NCBI RefSeq assembly: GCF_002355895.1 | Contig: NZ_AP017652.1 | Span: 1,025,001-1,089,000 of the forward strand | Length of the DNA stretch: 64,000 nt | Source: Streptococcus sp. NPS 308 | GTDB taxonomy: Bacteria; Bacillota; Bacilli; Lactobacillales; Streptococcaceae | Direction of reading: 5' to 3' | Part shown: positions 35,770 to 44,915 of the stretch, in pieces | Layout: each line of letters begins with the position of its first letter | How positions within the stretch are numbered: the stretch's first letter is position 1 | Notes under the pieces: generated by a model | What the model was told of the DNA's origin: nothing | Seen by the model: only the letters and a program-made list of their open reading frames with translations | Database searches by the model: none | Made by a program: the position numbers and the translations under genes

Positions 35770-36537
35770 ATGCTAAAGCAAGAAAAACTAGATAGTATTC
35801 TAGAAGCAGTAAACACAAAAGGCACTATTACTGTAAAAGAGATTATGGAGAGTCTTGATGTGTCAGATATGACAGCTCGCCGCTATTTACAAGAACTAGC
35901 AGACAAGGATTTGCTGGTCCGTGTGCATGGTGGCGCTGAAAAACTTCGTACAGGTTCTCTCTTAAACAACGAACGCTCAAACGTTGAAAAACAAGGCTTG
36001 CAGATTGCTGAAAAACAAGAAATTAGCCGTTTTGCAGGTCATTTGATTGACGAAGGTGAAACTATTTTTATCGGGCCAGGAACAACCTTAGAATGTTTTG
36101 CTCGTGAGCTCCCTATCGATAACATTCGTGTTGTAACAAACAGTCTTCCAGTTTTTCTCATCCTAAACGAACGAAAATTAACAGATTTGATCTTGATTGG
36201 CGGAAATTATCGCTCTATCACTGGTGCTTTTGTAGGGACACTTACCTTGCAGGATTTGACAAACCTTCAGTTTTCTAAGGCATTTGTTAGCTGTAATGGT
36301 ATTAAGGATAAGGCAATTGCTACTTTCAGTGAAGAAGAGGGCGAGGTACAACGAATCGCCTTGAACAATGCCAATAAAAAATACTTACTGGCAGACCACA
36401 GTAAGTTTAATAAGTTTGATTTTTACACCTTCTACAATATCTCAGAGATTGATACCATCGTTTCAGATGCCAAACTGAGTCAGGAGACATTTGAAGATCT
36501 GTCGAAACAAACAACCATTCTTTTATCTAAACCATAA
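35770..36537 (+). CDS. lacR: DeoR-family repressor of tagatose/galactose genes
   Basis: A 255-residue DeoR-type regulator: N-terminal winged helix-turn-helix (ITVKEIMESLDVSDMTARRYLQEL) followed by VRVHGGAE and a sugar-phosphate-sensing domain ending in LLADHSKF and ISEIDTIVSDA. ATG is chosen over an upstream GTG because GAGG is well spaced. LacR of this type represses lac genes until tagatose-6-phosphate appears. The adjacent lacABCD promoter has TGTTTG/CAAACA operators that fit it. Confidence 0.93.
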   Translation: MLKQEKLDSILEAVNTKGTITVKEIMESLDVSDMTARRYLQELADKDLLVRVHGGAEKLRTGSLLNNERSNVEKQGLQIAEKQEISRFAGHLIDEGETIFIGPGTTLECFARELPIDNIRVVTNSLPVFLILNERKLTDLILIGGNYRSITGAFVGTLTLQDLTNLQFSKAFVSCNGIKDKAIATFSEEEGEVQRIALNNANKKYLLADHSKFNKFDFYTFYNISEIDTIVSDAKLSQETFEDLSKQTTILLSKP

Positions 36538-36542
36538 AACTA

Positions 36543-36568
36543 TCCCCACCGATTGGTGGGGATTTTTG
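36543..36568. terminator. Terminator between lacR and lacD
   Basis: CCCCACC-GATT-GGTGGGG then ATTTTT on plus; on minus a weaker GTTTTA tract follows, so it may partly serve convergent lacD. Confidence 0.88.
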
Positions 36569-36601
36569 TAAGTATTAAAATTTCAGTCTTTAATGGTTTT
36601 A

Positions 36602-37582
36602 TTACACACGTTCAGTCCATGAAGTCGCTGTTGTTTTAAGAACTTTGTTGAGTTCATCAATGTTCTCAAATCCAGTTGTACGCAACCATTCACGAGCTGC
36701 AGCTTCACCGTCTTTGATGTAAGCTTCAACTGATCCTGCCCATGTTGCACGGCCGCAAAGAACACCGTTGAAGTTTGCGCCTGATTCGTGGGCAAAGACA
36801 AGTGTTTCTTGGAAGAGTTTAGCTGACACACCTGCACTCAAGTAGATGTATGGCAAGTTAGTTGCTTCATCTTGCGCTTTGAAGAAGGCTGCTGCTTCTT
36901 CGCGAGTATGGACGATTTCTCCATCACCAAAGCCTTCAACGTATTTGACGTTGACTGGAACTTCCACTTTCAAAACATCGATGTTGAAGCGTGGGTCTGA
37001 GAAGACCTTCATAGCACCGATAACCTTGTGTGGCTTCACTTTTGCGTATTCTGCAGAACCTGCGTCAGCAATTTTTTCATCGTAAGCCAAAATTTCGAGG
37101 AAGAACGGAATGTCTTCTGCCACACACTCTGAACCGATACGTTCGATGTAGGCTTGTTTTTCTTGGTTGAGTTCTTCAGCGCTGTCTACGTCATAGTAAA
37201 GCAAGAACTTCACAGCATCAGCGCCTTGTTCTTTGATGCGTTTTGCAGACCAAACATCCAAGCAGTCAGGCAAGCGTTTAGTGCTTGTTGTATCGTAACC
37301 AGTTTTTTCATAAGCAAGGAGAAGACCAGCATTGGCATCAAGCGCTTTTGTAGCTGGAAGTCCGTACTCAGGGTCAAGGAGCATAGATGATGCGTATTTG
37401 GTCAATTCATCTGCAACCAATACTTTAAGTTCTTCCATTTGAGCAACTGTTGGCTCTTCTGTTTGGTATTGAGCCATAAGGCGTTTCAAAGCACCACGTT
37501 GGTCAAAGGCAAGAGCTGAGATAATGCCGTTCTCGTCAGAGAGTTTTTGCAAGCATGCACGTTTATTTTCTGTTAAAACCAT
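36602..37582 (-). CDS. lacD: Tagatose 1,6-diphosphate aldolase
   Basis: LacD splits tagatose-1,6-bisphosphate to dihydroxyacetone phosphate and glyceraldehyde-3-phosphate, the last step of the tagatose-6-phosphate pathway. 326 residues, with [13 protein letters not shown] at the N-terminus, LLYYDVD and [15 protein letters not shown], which holds the Schiff-base lysine region. Class I aldolase of the LacD family. It starts 1 base after the lacC stop. Confidence 0.97.
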   Translation of the reverse strand: MVLTENKRACLQKLSDENGIISALAFDQRGALKRLMAQYQTEEPTVAQMEELKVLVADELTKYASSMLLDPEYGLPATKALDANAGLLLAYEKTGYDTTSTKRLPDCLDVWSAKRIKEQGADAVKFLLYYDVDSAEELNQEKQAYIERIGSECVAEDIPFFLEILAYDEKIADAGSAEYAKVKPHKVIGAMKVFSDPRFNIDVLKVEVPVNVKYVEGFGDGEIVHTREEAAAFFKAQDEATNLPYIYLSAGVSAKLFQETLVFAHESGANFNGVLCGRATWAGSVEAYIKDGEAAAREWLRTTGFENIDELNKVLKTTATSWTERV

Positions 37583-37583
37583 T

Positions 37584-38513
37584 TTATACCTCTTTTACTA
37601 TTAATTGATCATATAAAGCTTGATAGTTGGCCATATTGACATGACCTGTCATCTTTTCTTGGGCATTGAGCATACCAAGGACATTGGCCTTGATGAGGAG
37701 TTCTTGATCAGATTCCTTATGAAGAAGACCTGATGAAATACCTGCAACAGTAGAATCTCCAGATCCAACTGGGTTAACTACTTGAATTCTCGGAATATCT
37801 ACCTTGTAGAAAGTATCACCATGTTTTGCAAAAGCACCATTCGCACCAAGCGAAACGATTATCCACTCAATCCCTGCAAATAGAGGCTCTTGAAGAACTT
37901 CTTTTAATTCATCCAAATCTTCTGAAACTTCTTTTCCAAGAAGCTGAGACAATTCTTCGTTATTTGGTTTGATAACTGTTGGTTTGTGTGGTGATTCAAG
38001 GACAGCCTGAAGAGCCGCACCTGAGCAATCCAGAACAACTGGTTTCTCTGCTTTATTAGCAAGCTCTACCAAGTTTGTATAATAGTCAACTGGAAGGCCA
38101 GCTGGAAGACTACCAGAGATAGCAACTACTTCCACAGTGTCGAGAAGATTTTTGAAATGAGCCAAGAAATCTTGCCCTTCTTGTTCAAGAACTTCGGGTC
38201 CTTTCTCAAGAATTTCTGTTTGGTTGTCACCATGTAGAATGGCGATACAGTTACGAGTCTCTCCTTGAATCGAGAAGAAACGTTTCGTTACTTTATCATC
38301 GATATGCCCTACTAAAAACTCACCAAGTTTGCCACCGACCAAACCAGTAGCAGCAACAGAATCACCAAATTCTGAAAGAACTCGCGTAACATTGAGACCT
38401 TTCCCACCAGCTGTTTTCGTTACATCCACCACACGATTGACAGTATCAATCTTTAACTCATCCAAAGGATAAGAAATATCAATGGATGGATTCATTGTGA
38501 CTGTTAAAATCAT
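37584..38513 (-). CDS. lacC: Tagatose-6-phosphate kinase
   Basis: LacC phosphorylates tagatose-6-phosphate to the 1,6-bisphosphate. It is a PfkB-family kinase of 309 residues with MNPSIDISY at the start, the substrate motif [11 protein letters not shown] and the catalytic [13 protein letters not shown] (Asp base) near residue 250. Third gene of lacABCD. Confidence 0.97.
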   Translation of the reverse strand: MILTVTMNPSIDISYPLDELKIDTVNRVVDVTKTAGGKGLNVTRVLSEFGDSVAATGLVGGKLGEFLVGHIDDKVTKRFFSIQGETRNCIAILHGDNQTEILEKGPEVLEQEGQDFLAHFKNLLDTVEVVAISGSLPAGLPVDYYTNLVELANKAEKPVVLDCSGAALQAVLESPHKPTVIKPNNEELSQLLGKEVSEDLDELKEVLQEPLFAGIEWIIVSLGANGAFAKHGDTFYKVDIPRIQVVNPVGSGDSTVAGISSGLLHKESDQELLIKANVLGMLNAQEKMTGHVNMANYQALYDQLIVKEV

Positions 38514-38523
38514 GCGTCACCTC

Positions 38524-39039
38524 TTAGTCGTGGTATTCACCGCGATCCCATTTTTCAAGGAATTCTGTAAAGAAGTTTGCATCTGCTTGATGAGCATTGT
38601 GAGTTTCAACATGCTCAATTTTAGCGATCAATTTTTTGTTTTCTTCAGATGGCTTGTATTCAGCATTGATGAAAGCTTCAATGATATCACACATGAGCAA
38701 TTCACCAGTAATCTTACCACCGAAACCGATAACGTTGGCATTGAGTTCTTCTTTAGCATAAAGTGCTGTTGTCATATCACGAACCAAGGCAGAGCGTACA
38801 CCTGGAACTTTATTAACAGCATTATTGATACCAACACCAGTACCACAGATACATACTCCAAGATCAGCTTGACCGCTTGTAACGGCTTCACCAACTTTTT
38901 TACCAAAGATTGGGTAGTGAGTACGAGCGTGGTCATAAGTACCAAAGTCGATGACTTCATGTCCTTTTGATTTCAAAAATTCTGAAACCGCCATTTTTTC
39001 ATTTGTTACGATGTGGTCACATCCGATTGCAATTCTCAT
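38524..39039 (-). CDS. lacB: Galactose-6-phosphate isomerase subunit B
   Basis: LacB and LacA form the heteromeric isomerase that converts galactose-6-phosphate to tagatose-6-phosphate. The 171-residue RpiB/LacAB-fold protein has [31 protein letters not shown] and the C-terminal extension ending in KWDRGEYHD. Confidence 0.97.
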   Translation of the reverse strand: MRIAIGCDHIVTNEKMAVSEFLKSKGHEVIDFGTYDHARTHYPIFGKKVGEAVTSGQADLGVCICGTGVGINNAVNKVPGVRSALVRDMTTALYAKEELNANVIGFGGKITGELLMCDIIEAFINAEYKPSEENKKLIAKIEHVETHNAHQADANFFTEFLEKWDRGEYHD

Positions 39040-39068
39040 TTTATCTTACCTTTCTTACTGTAATCTAA

Positions 39069-39494
39069 TTAACACATTTTGTTCAACATGTCGACACGAA
39101 TCTGGTGACGTCCACCGTCGTATTTACCATTAACAAAACCTTTAGCAATGTTTTTGGCCAATTCGTCACCAACAAGTTGTACACCCATAGTGATCATACG
39201 TGAGTTGTTGTGTCCACGAGTCATATAAGCTGAACGTTCATCAGAAACTTCTGCAGCAACCATTCCTTTGATTTTAGTTGCGACCATGAAAGGACCAGCA
39301 CCATAAGCATCAATCACGATACCAAGATTTTGTTCTTCTTTGTTTACTTCTGCAGCAACAGCAAGAGTCACATCAACAAAATCTTGACCTTCAGCTGTAA
39401 CATCCACAACGTGGAAGTTTTCTTTTTCCAAGAAGTCTTTCACAACTTCTTTCAATCTCAAACCTGCAGCATCTGCACCGATAACAATAGACAT
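39069..39494 (-). CDS. lacA: Galactose-6-phosphate isomerase subunit A
   Basis: LacA, 141 residues, is the partner of LacB, with [27 protein letters not shown] (where RpiB relatives have a cysteine motif) and [15 protein letters not shown]. It is the first gene of lacABCD, preceded by a leader of about 220 bases with strong hairpins. Confidence 0.97.
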   Translation of the reverse strand: MSIVIGADAAGLRLKEVVKDFLEKENFHVVDVTAEGQDFVDVTLAVAAEVNKEEQNLGIVIDAYGAGPFMVATKIKGMVAAEVSDERSAYMTRGHNNSRMITMGVQLVGDELAKNIAKGFVNGKYDGGRHQIRVDMLNKMC

Positions 39495-39621
39495 ATTGTA
39501 TACTCCTTTTTATTATTCTAGGCTAGTAAAGACTTTTATAGTTAGCAGTTTACTTACAAAAGGCATTCTAGCAATTTATTGACAAATTTGATTGAATGAG
39601 ATGAATAACACCTTATCCAAG

Positions 39622-39643
39622 TCCAGGAAATCAATTTCCTGGA
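39622..39643 (-). repeat. Strong inverted repeat in the lacABCD leader
   Basis: TCCAGGAAAT and ATTTCCTGGA form a perfect ten-pair stem with a two-base loop within the untranslated leader. No T-run follows. A second small hairpin (CTTTCTC/GAAAGAG-type) lies at about 39650-39667. Confidence 0.65.
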
Positions 39644-39671
39644 AACAAACTTTCTCCTCGAAAGAGAATAT

Positions 39672-39715
39672 AACAAATGATTATTTGTTTGTTACAAACA
39701 TCATTTGTTGCTTAC
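39672..39715 (-). promoter_or_regulatory. LacR-type operators at the lacABCD start
   Basis: TGTTTGTTACAAACA (39686-39700) is a perfect palindrome. It overlaps ACAAAT/ATTTGT (39672-39687) and is followed by TTTGTTGCTTACAAACA. They lie immediately downstream of the -10. The TGTTTG/CAAACA half sites recur at the gat promoter, suggesting one regulator, probably LacR. Confidence 0.7.
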
Positions 39716-39721
39716 AAACAT

Positions 39722-39750
39722 AATATACTCCTATTTTCATAAAAAGTCAA
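39722..39750 (-). promoter_or_regulatory. Promoter of lacABCD
   Basis: TTGACT (39745-39750), 17-base spacer, TATATT (39722-39727) on the minus strand, followed at once by the operators. Confidence 0.82.
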
Positions 39751-39786
39751 CAGAAAATGTTTGTTTTTGTGTTATATTTTTTAAAA

Positions 39787-40683
39787 TTATAAGATTTCGA
39801 TCTCAAAACCAATCTGATCAACTTGACCCGGTTCTAGGAGTCGAACATTCTTCTTCTCTTCTAAATGATTTCCTTCTTCAAGTGAAGTTGATAAGCCTGA
39901 CCAGGGTTCAAAAGCGATGAAAGGACCTTTATTCAGGGTAGACCAAATGATGAGATTTGAGAACTCTTGGAAGTGTACTTTTAATCCCTTCTCATGCTTA
40001 CGAGAACGAAGGGCAATTGTTCTGGATTGCAACTCATCCAAAGTCACTGCATCAACACTAAACAGATCGTAACTGAGATTCACTTCCTTTTGTGAATCCA
40101 ACCATGGACTTCTATCTTGGAAGTCTAACATTCCTGTTTCTGGAAAAGGACGTGGAACAGAGCAAGTTTCTTCTTTCTCAAACTCTAAATAGTAATCTTC
40201 ATAGACGTCATCATCAAGTAGAGGACAATTAAATCCTGGATGTCCTCCTATAAAGAACGGCATTACTTTATTCGTTTCTTTATTGAAAATCTTGTATTGA
40301 GTACGAACAGTCTTGCCAGTCACTAGATAAGTGATTTCAAGGCGGAAATGATAAGGATAGTTTTGATAAGTATTCTCATCATCTTCGATAGCAAAGGTTA
40401 CGCTGTTTTCTGTTTGTTCAACTAATTCAAATTCCTTTTTACGGACCAAACCATGACGCGGAATGCTTCCTTTTGTTTCCGTTCCATCTGCGTGACTATA
40501 GAAGGCTGTATCCTCTCTCAAAGAGCCACAGATTGGAAAAAGTACTGGAGCTTGCCCACTCCAATAAGTTGCATCTCCTTGCCACAAATATTCAATGCCA
40601 TCTCGGTCCTTAATTGACGACAAGGCGCCACCTAAGGTGTTAAACTGGACCGTTAACTGGTCAGATTTCACTTCAATTACCAT
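39787..40683 (-). CDS. Aldose 1-epimerase family protein (LacX-like)
   Basis: A 298-residue galactose-mutarotase-fold protein: start MVIEVKSDQL with GGAGG upstream; LFPICGSLRED, IPRHGLVRKKEF (catalytic-type His), FFIGGHPGFNCPL (second His) and FEPWSGLSTS. It resembles LacX, encoded in lac operons of lactococci, and probably interconverts sugar anomers, perhaps phosphorylated ones. It lies after the gatC terminator and without a terminator before the lac promoter, so gat read-through could pass through it into lacABCD. Confidence 0.85.
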   Translation of the reverse strand: MVIEVKSDQLTVQFNTLGGALSSIKDRDGIEYLWQGDATYWSGQAPVLFPICGSLREDTAFYSHADGTETKGSIPRHGLVRKKEFELVEQTENSVTFAIEDDENTYQNYPYHFRLEITYLVTGKTVRTQYKIFNKETNKVMPFFIGGHPGFNCPLLDDDVYEDYYLEFEKEETCSVPRPFPETGMLDFQDRSPWLDSQKEVNLSYDLFSVDAVTLDELQSRTIALRSRKHEKGLKVHFQEFSNLIIWSTLNKGPFIAFEPWSGLSTSLEEGNHLEEKKNVRLLEPGQVDQIGFEIEIL

Positions 40684-40714
40684 AATATCCTCCAACTAAT
40701 TTTAGTTTTTTATA

Positions 40715-40766
40715 TAAAAAACTAGGTTGCCACTCCCAATGTCGGAAATTGACAACCTAGTTTTCA
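40715..40766 (-). terminator. Terminator after gatC
   Basis: AAAACTAGGTTG and CAACCTAGTTTT form a twelve-pair stem with a 23-base loop, ending in TTTTTT on the minus strand. Confidence 0.75.
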
Positions 40767-40790
40767 CAATTTACATTTTATAGGAGCGAA

Positions 40791-42266
40791 TTATTTAGCA
40801 TTTGCTGCGTATTCTTCGTTACGTTTGATCATTTGTTTTCTATACCAAGCAAAGATACCTACATAGAATACAAGGAAGACTGCTGCACCAAGGATTGCTT
40901 TGATATCACCTGTTGTAGCATTACCAATTGCCCAACCAAATAGTTTTTCAATTGGTCCTTCAAGAGTTGAGTGAGTAATTAATTGAGATTGGTTCACACC
41001 TTCTGGGAAGGCACCTACACCTTTAGCAAGTTCAGTTGCAAATGGAGCGATAAGAGTACCTGAAAGAAGGAAGAGTGGCAACAAGAGTGTTCCAAAGATG
41101 ATCATACGGAGCAATTTACCACGAGTAACAACCAAGAGAGCTGGAGTTACACCCATGGCGATGATACCTGCAAGAGGCAAGATACCATTTCCTACGTTAG
41201 AAAGAAGCACTGCTTCAATCAACATGATTGGTGCAAGTACGTTGGCACAAGCCCAGATTTCAGCACGACCAGCGATGAAAGGCCAGTCAAGACCGATGTT
41301 GAATTTACGTCCTTGAAGGCGTTTAGTAGCAACGTTTGTAATACCTTGTGAAAGTGGTTCTACGGCTGCGATGAACCAAGATCCGATAAGTGAGAAGAGC
41401 TCCAAGCAGACACCGGCAGTCAAACCAAGGCTCAACCAACCTTTAATAACAAGTTCCCATGAAGATGCATCTTCTACTCCAGCAACTGGATGTGGAGTTC
41501 CCATCAAACCAATAACGATACCAAGAATGAAACCGATGAAGAATTTAGATCCCCAGAAACCGATTTTTTTGTTCAATTTTGCAGCGTCAAAGTCATATTT
41601 ATCAAGACCTGGCAAAACTTTATCAAAGATCTTATCCAAGACCATGATAACTGGGTTCATCATGTAGTTCATGTGAGTTGAAGTCATTGGTGATGAACTT
41701 GGTGCGTTAAGAAGGTCATCGAAAGTTGGTTTCATCAAGTCAGAGTTGATAATCTTCAAAATACCAACAAGTACAACTGCTGCTGTCGCGATGAAGAGTG
41801 AAACCCCTTGGCTTACACCATTGTTGTCAGCATACCATTTGATCAAAAGACCAGTGATTGACAAGTGCCAGATATCGAAGATATCGACGTCAAGTGTGTC
41901 CGTTTTCTTCATAGCAAGCATCACAACGTTGACAATCAACATTACAAGCAAGAAGTAAAGTGTCCAAGCAGATCCCCAAGTGATGGTAGCGAGTGGTGCC
42001 CAACCAACGTCAGTGATGTTCAATTGAATACCAGTGTTTTCAACGAATTTCGCAAGTGATGCTGAGAAAGCTCCGTTGAGCATACCGATAATGGCACCGA
42101 TACCTGTAAGGGCGATGGCAAGCTTGATACCACCTTCAAGCGCTTTGGAGAATTTAACTCCAAAAAGTAGGGCCAATACTGTCAAAATGATCAGCATGAT
42201 GATAGGGCCACCCATAGCCAAGATAGGTTTAAAGATATCGTTGGCCAGATTGATAATGACATCCAT
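40791..42266 (-). CDS. gatC: PTS galactitol-type permease, EIIC
   Basis: A 491-residue integral membrane protein with around twelve hydrophobic segments, of the galactitol (Gat) PTS EIIC family (GVKFSKALEGGIKLAIALTGIGAIIGML, GAFSASLAKFVENTG, GRAEIWACANVLAPIMLIEAVLLS). It moves the sugar across the membrane during phosphorylation. Next to lacABCD the likely substrate is galactose or a galactoside entering as the 6-phosphate, rather than galactitol; this is inference from context. No lacFEG is present. Confidence 0.92.
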   Translation of the reverse strand: MDVIINLANDIFKPILAMGGPIIMLIILTVLALLFGVKFSKALEGGIKLAIALTGIGAIIGMLNGAFSASLAKFVENTGIQLNITDVGWAPLATITWGSAWTLYFLLVMLIVNVVMLAMKKTDTLDVDIFDIWHLSITGLLIKWYADNNGVSQGVSLFIATAAVVLVGILKIINSDLMKPTFDDLLNAPSSSPMTSTHMNYMMNPVIMVLDKIFDKVLPGLDKYDFDAAKLNKKIGFWGSKFFIGFILGIVIGLMGTPHPVAGVEDASSWELVIKGWLSLGLTAGVCLELFSLIGSWFIAAVEPLSQGITNVATKRLQGRKFNIGLDWPFIAGRAEIWACANVLAPIMLIEAVLLSNVGNGILPLAGIIAMGVTPALLVVTRGKLLRMIIFGTLLLPLFLLSGTLIAPFATELAKGVGAFPEGVNQSQLITHSTLEGPIEKLFGWAIGNATTGDIKAILGAAVFLVFYVGIFAWYRKQMIKRNEEYAANAK

Positions 42267-42321
42267 AATAGTTCCTCCCGTTTTTCTAAGTTATATGAAT
42301 GTTAACAAGATAAAGAATAAA

Positions 42322-42627
42322 TTAGCTTAGTCCGTGTTCTTTAATAGCTGCTTCAATATTGTCAAATACTGGAGCGCTCATTGCAGGAATACGGAACAAG
42401 ATTGGTCCAGCTTCGATTACTGGAATACCTGGTTCAAAACCAAGATCTGTTGCAGCGATTGGAGTAAAGATATCGTAACCTTTCATAAGGTCTTCGTTCA
42501 CATCTTTAACCATGACTGCATCACAGTGAACGTCATACCCACGGCTTGAAAGTTCTTCTTCTAGAGCACTTTTAATTTGGTGACTTGAGTTAACACCTGC
42601 ACCGCAGGCAGCAAGAATTTTAATCAT
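42322..42627 (-). CDS. gatB: PTS galactitol-type EIIB
   Basis: A 101-residue cytoplasmic EIIB: the phosphorylated cysteine is in AACGAGVNSS near residue 8. It passes phosphate from EIIA to the sugar at EIIC. Located between gatA and gatC in one transcript. Confidence 0.93.
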   Translation of the reverse strand: MIKILAACGAGVNSSHQIKSALEEELSSRGYDVHCDAVMVKDVNEDLMKGYDIFTPIAATDLGFEPGIPVIEAGPILFRIPAMSAPVFDNIEAAIKEHGLS

Positions 42628-42664
42628 TAGGATTTCCTCCGATTTAATAATTTTAATGTACGAT

Positions 42665-43141
42665 TTAAGCAGTTGCTTCAGAAATGTAAGTGTAGAGAGC
42701 TTCTGGTTCAGAAATTTTTGCCAGATCTTCTAAGTGACCATTTCCAGTAAAGAAGTCCATCAACTGAGCAAGAATATTGGTTTGACTCGAACTTGAGTTG
42801 TTTATGATAAAGAAGAGTAGAGATACTTCGACTTCCTTATCAGGAGCAATCATATTGTGAAAAGTTACTGGTTTTTCTAATCGAACAACCACTACTTTCT
42901 CAGCAAGATTATGAACAATATCTGTATGAGGAATCGCTACATTTGGCAAGTTCTTTCCCAGAAATTCCATATCTAAGCCAGTTGGAAATGACTTTTCACG
43001 CGTAATCAAGGCTTCACGATAAGTTGGAGTCACTATTTCTCGTTCTTCCAACAGGGTTGCTACCTGATCAAAGAGTTGTTCTTGATTATCCGCTTCTAAG
43101 CAAAACACGAGGTCTTTGTCAAAGAAATGATCTAATCCCAT
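42665..43141 (-). CDS. gatA: PTS EIIA (fructose/mannitol/galactitol type)
   Basis: A 158-residue EIIA of the PTS_EIIA_2 fold; the phospho-histidine is in VAIPHTD, about residue 72, with FPTGLDME upstream. It takes phosphate from HPr. First gene of gatABC, whose promoter has a cre site and an inverted repeat. Confidence 0.92.
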   Translation of the reverse strand: MGLDHFFDKDLVFCLEADNQEQLFDQVATLLEEREIVTPTYREALITREKSFPTGLDMEFLGKNLPNVAIPHTDIVHNLAEKVVVVRLEKPVTFHNMIAPDKEVEVSLLFFIINNSSSSQTNILAQLMDFFTGNGHLEDLAKISEPEALYTYISEATA

Positions 43142-43178
43142 AACATTTTCCCTTCTTTCAATTAACTTTTATGCTATA

Positions 43179-43207
43179 AGTATAACACTATATGAAATCG
43201 TTGTCAA
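43179..43207 (-). promoter_or_regulatory. Promoter of gatABC
   Basis: TTGACA (43202-43207), 17-base spacer, TATACT (43179-43184) on the minus strand: consensus in -35 and spacing. Confidence 0.88.
43192..43206 (+). promoter_or_regulatory. cre (CcpA) site over the gat -35
   Basis: ATGAAATCGTTGTCA fits WTGNAANCGNWNNCW at every fixed position. It covers the -35 and spacer, a position for CcpA repression when preferred sugars are present. Confidence 0.82.
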
Positions 43208-43251
43208 TAATTTTTTGTTTTATTTTGTTCATTTTTTTATAAATTGTGTTT

Positions 43252-43280
43252 TGTTTGATAAATACAATCAATATCAAACA
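43252..43280 (-). promoter_or_regulatory. Upstream inverted repeat of the gat promoter
   Basis: TGTTTGATA, 11 bases, TATCAAACA: perfect nine-base arms about 45 bases upstream of the -35. It shares the TGTTTG/CAAACA core with the lacABCD operators. Confidence 0.65.
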
Positions 43281-43296
43281 CTCCTTCGTTTCAACT

Positions 43297-43322
43297 ACAA
43301 AAAAAGAAGGCTGAGCCTTCTA
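43297..43322 (-). terminator. Terminator of the lic operon
   Basis: AGAAGGCT-GAGCCTTCT stem then TTTTTT on the minus strand, 13 bases past the licC stop. Confidence 0.9.
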
Positions 43323-43334
43323 ATTTTGGATTGG

Positions 43335-44024
43335 TTATTTAATAGAAGATAAAATCTCTTCTAGTTTTTGATAGTCTTTGACACTATCGATTTCATAGAT
43401 GCTATTACCTTCTAATTCTTCTACATATACATCTAGTTCTTTAATGTTATCTTTAACCATATTGTCCCAGTAGAGATCAACAAATTCTCCACTTTCATAA
43501 GCTTTGTCAATAAAGTCAACAATCTTCTCAGCAGTTGGTGCATCCCAGAATGATACACCACTCAAAATACGGCCTGCCTTACTGTCAACAATGATATCTT
43601 GAACCTTATAGTCATCACCATAAACTAGGAACCATTCGTTTGTACAGTCTTCACGATAAACACTGAAATAGGTAGAACGTTTAAGATCGTTTCTAAACAT
43701 ATTTTTGAAAAGATAGTTATCTGCATCAATGACATAGCTGTTAGCTAAGTCTTCTTTAACGAGATAAAGTGAGTAAAAATTGTTGTAATCTGCGTACTTG
43801 TCATTAAAGACTAAACGAACACCATATTTTTCTTTTAAGTAGTCAAATTGTTCTTTGAGATAGCCGACAACAATGATAATCTCATCAATTCCTCGCTCTT
43901 TCAAAAATTCAATTTGGTATTCTACCAAAGGTTTTTGGTTGACCTTAACCAAGGCTTTAGGGGTATTTTCAGTCATAGGGCGCAGACGAGTTCCCAACCC
44001 CGCTGCCAAGATAATTGCTTTCAC
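43335..44024 (-). CDS. licC: CTP:phosphocholine cytidylyltransferase
   Basis: LicC makes CDP-choline from phosphocholine and CTP, the donor for choline on teichoic acids. The 229-residue nucleotidyltransferase begins AIILAAGLGTRLRPMTENTPKALVKV and has the acidic metal site YVIDADNYLF. Last gene of tarI-tarJ-licA-licB-licC. Confidence 0.97.
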   Translation of the reverse strand: MKAIILAAGLGTRLRPMTENTPKALVKVNQKPLVEYQIEFLKERGIDEIIIVVGYLKEQFDYLKEKYGVRLVFNDKYADYNNFYSLYLVKEDLANSYVIDADNYLFKNMFRNDLKRSTYFSVYREDCTNEWFLVYGDDYKVQDIIVDSKAGRILSGVSFWDAPTAEKIVDFIDKAYESGEFVDLYWDNMVKDNIKELDVYVEELEGNSIYEIDSVKDYQKLEEILSSIK

Positions 44025-44035
44025 GCTATTCTCCT

Positions 44036-44914
44036 TTATTCTTTAATAATAATATAAACACCAGCCATGACAACAAGCGATGTAATAATGGTCACCATAT
44101 CGAGTGGTGTACCTAAAAGCATTGCTGAGAACAATACTGTCCACACGACATAGCTTACGTTCAATCCAGTTGCTTTTGCAGGTTGTAAACGGTTGATAGC
44201 AATATAGTAGGCTAAGTATGAAATCATATTACATGCTGCAAAGACTAACATCAAACCGAGCAATTGCCCATCTGCTACTTCTGCAAATGAATGATGAGAA
44301 AAGAGGACAATGACAAGGTATGACAAGAATGAGGTTACTTGGCGGATTAATAGTGCTTCGATTTCACTCAAGTCACTTTCCATGGCGTAGGAACTAAGAA
44401 CACTTTCACTTCCCCAGGCGATGGCACAAACTAATGCACAGAGAATTCCGATATAAAAAGAATTGACCTGCTCAACTTTGTAAGTCTGGGCAATAATACC
44501 AGCGATAATCAATAAAATACCAAAAACAGTATTCTTAGATACCTTGTGTTTCAAAATGAAAAATGCTAGTAAAACAGAAACTGCTGGATAGATAGCTGAT
44601 ACTGAAGACGCAAGTGAACTACCGATATACTTAACCGCGTAAAGATTGGCCTGCATTCCTATAGGTCCAGCTAGCAAGGCTCCGATAATAACACTGACAT
44701 TTCGAATATTTAGAAAGATTGACAAGCGAACTTTCCCTTCTCTAATTAAGAGAAAAGCTAATAAAATAAAGATACTCAAAAAGTCATGTGCCGCTGCCAC
44801 CACAAAGGGTGATAGATTTGTAAAAATTGAAAAGATATAAGCACTAATCGTTAGACCTAATCCCCAGAATATACCAGAGAGCAGACCAAAAGAAACACCA
44901 TTTTTATTCTTCAT
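44036..44914 (-). CDS. licB: Choline transporter LicB
   Basis: A 292-residue DMT/EamA-family transporter with about ten membrane helices in two EamA repeats. The start MKNKNGVSFG is set by GGAGG within the end of licA; one base separates the licA stop. It imports choline for phosphorylation by LicA. Confidence 0.95.
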   Translation of the reverse strand: MKNKNGVSFGLLSGIFWGLGLTISAYIFSIFTNLSPFVVAAAHDFLSIFILLAFLLIREGKVRLSIFLNIRNVSVIIGALLAGPIGMQANLYAVKYIGSSLASSVSAIYPAVSVLLAFFILKHKVSKNTVFGILLIIAGIIAQTYKVEQVNSFYIGILCALVCAIAWGSESVLSSYAMESDLSEIEALLIRQVTSFLSYLVIVLFSHHSFAEVADGQLLGLMLVFAACNMISYLAYYIAINRLQPAKATGLNVSYVVWTVLFSAMLLGTPLDMVTIITSLVVMAGVYIIIKE

Positions 44915-44915
44915 C

